Source: an uncultured Pelagibacteraceae bacterium
Lineage (GTDB): Bacteria; Pseudomonadota; Alphaproteobacteria; Pelagibacterales; Pelagibacteraceae
Direction: 5' to 3'
Length of the DNA: 64,000 nucleotides
Assembly: GCA_902566775.1 (NCBI GenBank)
Contig: CACFKF010000002.1
Span: 1-64,000 of the forward strand
The first letter of the stretch is position 1. Every line of letters begins with the position of its first letter. The notes beneath the pieces are model-generated. The model was given only the letters and a program-made list of their open reading frames with translations. It had not been told where the DNA came from and searched no databases. Positions 60,558 to 64,000 of the stretch are shown here, in pieces. The translations under genes were made by a program, and so were the position numbers.

Positions 60558-61007
60558 ATGAAAATTCCATCTATTCGTGAATTAGAAAAAATAGCAGATA
60601 AGATAAATAAAATATTATCACTTGGAGATGTAGTTTTTCTATATGGGGCAATAGGAGTAGGAAAAACTACTTTTGCAAGACTTTTAATACATAGGTTTGA
60701 AGACAAAAAAAAAATAAAAAAAAGTGAAGTTTTAAGTCCAACTTTTAATATTGTTTTTGAATATGAAATTAAAAAAATTAAGATAAAACATTATGATTTA
60801 TATCGCATAAAAAATTATGACGATATTAAAAATATTGGATTATTTGATAATTTAGAGCAAAATATCACTTTAATTGAATGGCCTGAATTAATAAAAAATA
60901 AACCACTAAATCGTATTGATCTATTTTTTGAATATACAGAAGATTATAAGGAAAGATCTTTAATTATAAAAACTAATGGAAGATTAAAAAAACATGAATT
61001 TTGGTAA
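60558..61007 (+). CDS. tsaE: tRNA threonylcarbamoyladenosine ATPase TsaE
   Basis: ATPase partner in making t6A at position 37 of ANN-decoding tRNAs. The 149 residues include Walker A FLYGAIGVGKTTFARLL, SPTFNIVFEYE, KHYDLYRI, and LIEWPELI, the TsaE/YjeE signature. It overlaps the next gene by 14 bases in the alphaproteobacterial tsaE-amgK-murU order. Confidence 0.94.
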   Translation: MKIPSIRELEKIADKINKILSLGDVVFLYGAIGVGKTTFARLLIHRFEDKKKIKKSEVLSPTFNIVFEYEIKKIKIKHYDLYRIKNYDDIKNIGLFDNLEQNITLIEWPELIKNKPLNRIDLFFEYTEDYKERSLIIKTNGRLKKHEFW

Positions 61008-61959
61008 AGGGAAAATAATACAAGTCAGAGGCGATGCATCTTTTAGAAAATTTTATAGAAAAAAGTTCAATAATAAAAGGTCAATAATTATATATTCAAA
61101 AAAAGAAAAAAATAAAAACTTATTAAATTATGAAGCAATAAACAAACTTTTAAATAAAAATAAAATTTCAGCACCTAGTCTTATTTTAGAAAATTTTAGA
61201 AAAAATTTTATTGAAGTAGAAGATGTTGGTAAAAAATCAGTTTTGGATATTTTAAATAAAAAAAATAGTAGCAAAATAATAATATACAATAAAATATTAA
61301 AAATATTAATTAAATTGCAAAAAATTAAATCAAAAAAAGTTAAAAATTTTCAAAATAAATTTTACAAAATTCCAAAATATTCTAAAAAATTAATTTTTAA
61401 TGAGGCAAATTTATTTTTGGATTGGTATGTTCCACAAGTTATAAATAAAAATAAAATATCTATAATAAAAAAAGATCTTAAAAAAATCATAGCTTCATTA
61501 ACCAAAAAAATTCAATTACCAAATAACACCTTTGTACATAGAGATTTTCACGTATCAAATTTAATGATTGATAAAAAAAAATTTTCAGTAATAGATTCAC
61601 AAGATGCTGTTTATGGAAATATTGCTTATGACTTAGTATCTTTAATTGACGATGTTAGGATAAAAACTTCAAAAAATTTAAAGAAAACTATTTATAAAAA
61701 TTATTTATATTTAAATAAAAAAAAAATAAACAATAAAAAATTCAAAAACGATTTTGATATTTTATCTGTGTTAAGAAATTTAAAAGTTATAGGTATTTTT
61801 TCTCGCTTAGCCAAAAGAGATAATAAAAAAAAATATTTAAAATTAATACCTTATGCATGGAAATTAATAGAATATAGAGTAGATAATAATAATTTGTTTG
61901 TCGATTTAAAAAAAAAATTAAAAGATAATTTTCCAAATAAAATTAGAATAAAAAAATGA
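60994..61959 (+). CDS. amgK: AmgK-like sugar kinase (aminoglycoside phosphotransferase fold)
   Basis: Predicted anomeric kinase for N-acetylmuramate in peptidoglycan recycling. The 321 residues have the kinase motifs FVHRDFHVSNLMID (catalytic aspartate) and SVIDSQDAVYGNIAYDLVSL (metal aspartate), typical of this APH-like family; much of the rest is unusually rich in Lys, Asn and Ile, with little conserved. Identity rests on these motifs and on overlap with the MurU-like gene (ATGA). A general phosphotransferase role cannot be ruled out. Confidence 0.8.
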   Translation: MNFGKGKIIQVRGDASFRKFYRKKFNNKRSIIIYSKKEKNKNLLNYEAINKLLNKNKISAPSLILENFRKNFIEVEDVGKKSVLDILNKKNSSKIIIYNKILKILIKLQKIKSKKVKNFQNKFYKIPKYSKKLIFNEANLFLDWYVPQVINKNKISIIKKDLKKIIASLTKKIQLPNNTFVHRDFHVSNLMIDKKKFSVIDSQDAVYGNIAYDLVSLIDDVRIKTSKNLKKTIYKNYLYLNKKKINNKKFKNDFDILSVLRNLKVIGIFSRLAKRDNKKKYLKLIPYAWKLIEYRVDNNNLFVDLKKKLKDNFPNKIRIKK

Positions 61960-62645
61960 AAGTTAAAACAGCATTAATTTTGTGTGCAGGATTAGGCAAA
62001 AGACTTAATCCATTAACTCTTAAAAAGCCTAAACCACTTTTAGAATTAAATAATATAACTCTTTTAGAAAATACAATTAATTTAATTAAAGAAATAGGAA
62101 TAAAAAAAATTTTTTTGAACACTTTTCATCTTGAAAATCAAATTTACGATTATTTAAAAGAGAAAAATTTTAATGTTTCAATTAATATAATTTCTGACGG
62201 TCATGAAATTCTTAATACAGGAGGTGGTATTAAAAATATGATGTGTAACTCAGATGAAAAAAATTTTTTTGTCTTTAACTCAGACACTGTTTGGGATTTA
62301 AATTATTTGAAATATATTAAAGAAATGGAAAAATTTTTTGAAAATAACAACATCAGCAACACGCTGTTAGTTGTAAATAAAAAACTAAGCTTTGACAAAA
62401 AACTTAATGGTGATTTTAACTTAGAGAAAAATTTGTTAACCAAAAATAAAGAAAATCAATATATTTACACTGGCTGTCAAATAATTAGTAAAGTATTATT
62501 GGATAATACGAAAAATTCTTTTTCTATCACAGAAATATGGAACGAATTAATTAAGAAAAATAATTTATTTGGTATTGATTGTAAAAATAAATTTTACCAT
62601 ATAAAGGATTTAGAAATTTATAATAAATTAAAAAATAAAGTTTGA
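61956..62645 (+). CDS. murU: MurU-like nucleotidyltransferase
   Basis: Predicted N-acetylmuramate-1-phosphate uridylyltransferase, making UDP-MurNAc in peptidoglycan recycling. The 229 residues begin with the nucleotidyltransferase signature LILCAGLGKRLNPLTL and KPKPLLELN, with ILNTGGGIKNM and VFNSDTVWDLN. Closely related mannose-1-phosphate guanylyltransferases look alike; the AmgK-like neighbour favours MurU. Confidence 0.8.
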   Translation: MKVKTALILCAGLGKRLNPLTLKKPKPLLELNNITLLENTINLIKEIGIKKIFLNTFHLENQIYDYLKEKNFNVSINIISDGHEILNTGGGIKNMMCNSDEKNFFVFNSDTVWDLNYLKYIKEMEKFFENNNISNTLLVVNKKLSFDKKLNGDFNLEKNLLTKNKENQYIYTGCQIISKVLLDNTKNSFSITEIWNELIKKNNLFGIDCKNKFYHIKDLEIYNKLKNKV

Positions 62646-62683
62646 TTTTAATTATAATTTTTATATCAGTTAATGAATTTGTG

Positions 62684-62776
62684 ATGCCAGTACAAAAAAA
62701 TACGAAAATGTCTTATGTGGATAATTTAAAAAAATTATTATTATTAGTTGCAATAAAACTATTTATTTATATATAG
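62684..62776 (+). other. Possible tiny open frame between murU and trxA
   Basis: An ATG at 62684 opens a 30-codon frame giving a basic start (MPVQKNTKMSYVDNLKK) and a hydrophobic end (LLLLVAIKLFIYI). There is no ribosome site and it overlaps the predicted trxA promoter, so coding is unlikely. The rest of the 136-base gap (62646-62781) shows nothing else I recognise. Confidence 0.12.
62748..62775 (+). promoter_or_regulatory. Candidate promoter for trxA
   Basis: TTGCAA (62748-62753) and TATATA (62770-62775) are 16 bases apart, just before the ATG at 62782, so transcription would begin at about the start codon and the mRNA would be leaderless. Confidence 0.4.
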
Positions 62777-62781
62777 AAGCT

Positions 62782-63102
62782 ATGGCGACAGTTAGTGTTA
62801 CAGATGAAAATTTTGATTCGGAAGTAATTAAAGCATCCAAACCAGTTATAGTTGACTTTTGGGCCGAATGGTGTGGTCCATGTAAAATGATTGGCCCTGT
62901 ATTAGAGGAGATCTCAGGCGAGATGTCGGATCAGGTAATAATTGCTAAACACAATATTGATAATGAACCTAATACTCCAGTTAAATATGGAATTAGAGGA
63001 ATACCAACAATGTTACTATTTAAAGAAGGAGAATTAAAAGCTACAAAAGTTGGAGCAACAACTAAATCTAATATTGTTTCCTGGATAAAAGAAAATATTT
63101 AA
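62782..63102 (+). CDS. trxA: Thioredoxin 1
   Basis: Cytoplasmic disulfide reductase, 106 residues. The active site Cys31-Gly-Pro-Cys34 in WAEWCGPCKM, the cis-proline loop GIRGIPTMLLFKEGE and the start VSVTDENFDSEVI are complete. It converges on folC with a four-base overlap. Confidence 0.97.
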   Translation: MATVSVTDENFDSEVIKASKPVIVDFWAEWCGPCKMIGPVLEEISGEMSDQVIIAKHNIDNEPNTPVKYGIRGIPTMLLFKEGELKATKVGATTKSNIVSWIKENI

Positions 63103-64000
63103 TTTAAATTTAGAACTTCACCTACCAAATATAAACTTCCAACAATTAAACAGATATTATTTTGATATTTATTAATTGATTGAATACTTTCCTCAATACT
63201 GTTGCACAAATTAATTTTTTTTTTAATTCCGTTTAATTTGTTTTTAAAGTCTTCCTTTGGAATTGATCCTGCTTGGTTAGGTATGTCTATTAATGTAATA
63301 GATTTTACATTGTTTTTAAAACATTCAATAAAACCTTGATGATCTTTGTCTTTCATCATCCCAATCACTAAATGTACGTCTTGATTTTGTTGTTTTATCC
63401 ATTTTGTAATTGCTTTTGCTGCATTAATATTATGGCCTCCATCACAAACCAATCTATTTGATCCTATAATTTTTTTAAGTTTACCAAACTTAATTTCTTG
63501 AAGTCTTCCTTTAAGATCAATTTTTATTATTGCATTTTTAATATCCTTATCTTTTATATTAAATAATTTTCTTGATGCAGAAATAGATGTACTTATATTC
63601 GAAAGTTGATGATCACCCAATATATTGGGCTCAGGTAAGATTATTGATCCATCTTTGTCTTCATATTGAATGAAAGAATTTTCTGCTTTTAAAATATTAA
63701 AGTCTGTTCCAAAAAAGTATTTTTTAGATTGATTATTTATCAAGGCTTTTTCTATTTTTGATTTTATTTTTTTATTATCTTGCTTATTAACAAATATATT
63801 TGAGTCTAATAGATTTGCTGTTTTTTCATGAATTATTCCTTCAATTGTTTTATTTTCAATCCATTGTAAGTGATCTAGTCCAACAGAGCCTATTATAGAA
63901 GCCAAATTTTTTTTAAAAACATTGGTGCTATCAAATTTATGAAAAAGACCCGCCTCAATTAATGTTATGTTTTCTTTAAATTGTTCACAGTATTTTAAAT
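63099..64000 (-). CDS. folC: Folylpolyglutamate / dihydrofolate synthase, 5' truncated
   Basis: Mur-ligase-family enzyme that adds glutamate to folates, and in most bacteria also to dihydropteroate. The frame stays open from 63905 to the right edge (NITLIEAGLFHKFDSTNVFK), so the N-terminal part with the ATP loop is outside the window. Visible are SVGLDHLQWIENKTIEGI, LGDHQLSNISTSISA, the LKGRLQEI block, CDGGHNINAAKAI and the C-terminal domain GMMKDKDHQGF. The ends of folC and trxA overlap by four bases. Confidence 0.95.
   Translation of the reverse strand, partial: LKYCEQFKENITLIEAGLFHKFDSTNVFKKNLASIIGSVGLDHLQWIENKTIEGIIHEKTANLLDSNIFVNKQDNKKIKSKIEKALINNQSKKYFFGTDFNILKAENSFIQYEDKDGSIILPEPNILGDHQLSNISTSISASRKLFNIKDKDIKNAIIKIDLKGRLQEIKFGKLKKIIGSNRLVCDGGHNINAAKAITKWIKQQNQDVHLVIGMMKDKDHQGFIECFKNNVKSITLIDIPNQAGSIPKEDFKNKLNGIKKKINLCNSIEESIQSINKYQNNICLIVGSLYLVGEVLNLN

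Overview
The window looks like a piece of a streamlined SAR11-type marine alphaproteobacterium (Candidatus Pelagibacter or a close relative). The evidence is very low GC (roughly 30 % by eye), very lysine-rich proteins, almost no intergenic space (no gene-free stretch above 200 bases), many start/stop overlaps, and characteristic gene content. That content includes a DMSP demethylase cluster (dmdC-dmdB-hydrolase-dmdA), a class I lysyl-tRNA synthetase, RegA/ActR and ChvI/ChvG regulators, a metW-metX pair with a SAM-II riboswitch, and a sdh-mdh-suc-lpd supercluster. I saw no tRNA, rRNA, insertion sequence, prophage, CRISPR array or strong intrinsic terminator. The assignment is by recognition, not by a database search.

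Layout. 1-1247: trmD (start cut by the window edge) and rplS with a long Lys/Glu tail. 1259-4370: leuCDB. 4402-9682: DMSP demethylation cluster, with an alpha/beta hydrolase that is broken by a frameshift in an A8 run. 9698-10693: asd. 10694-24114: sdhCDAB, mmsA, mdh, sucCD, sucAB and lpdA, which together supply most of the TCA cycle. 24137-26095: priA. 26206-31004: atpHAGDC (F1 ATP synthase). 31001-40065 (minus): rppH, ctpA, rsfS, nadD, proA, proB, obgE, rpmA, rplU, gloB, metW and metX, the last under a SAM-II riboswitch. 40261-42235: hisC-tyrC. 42232-45768 (minus): an NlpC/P60 peptidase, an AmpG-like permease and TrkH. 45860-49335: lysK, pyrD, rpmB and a YhhQ-type transporter. 49312-52431 (minus): a polyamine operon (ornithine decarboxylase, deoxyhypusine-synthase-like protein, agmatinase family). 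52584-54099: RegA-type regulator and a convergent ABC ATPase. 54151-63102: polA, chvI-chvG, ahcY, tsaE, amgK-like, murU-like and trxA. 63099-64000 (minus): folC, cut by the window edge.

How the genes work together. The DMSP genes turn dimethylsulfoniopropionate into methylmercaptopropionate, its CoA ester and methylthioacryloyl-CoA, delivering a methyl group to tetrahydrofolate and reduced sulfur to the cell. metX/metW, ahcY and the SAM-II switch belong to the same methionine/SAM economy. The TCA supercluster and the F1 operon are the energy core. The peptidoglycan-recycling set is split between 42.2-44.3 kb (permease, peptidase) and 61-62.6 kb (kinase, uridylyltransferase).

Most notable: the frameshifted hydrolase inside the DMSP operon, the SAM-II riboswitch placed at the predicted transcription start of metX, a perfect palindrome over the predicted sucA promoter, the polyamine operon with a deoxyhypusine-synthase homologue in a bacterium, and conserved alphaproteobacterial gene strings from which blocks (hprK/PTS, addBA) appear to be missing.
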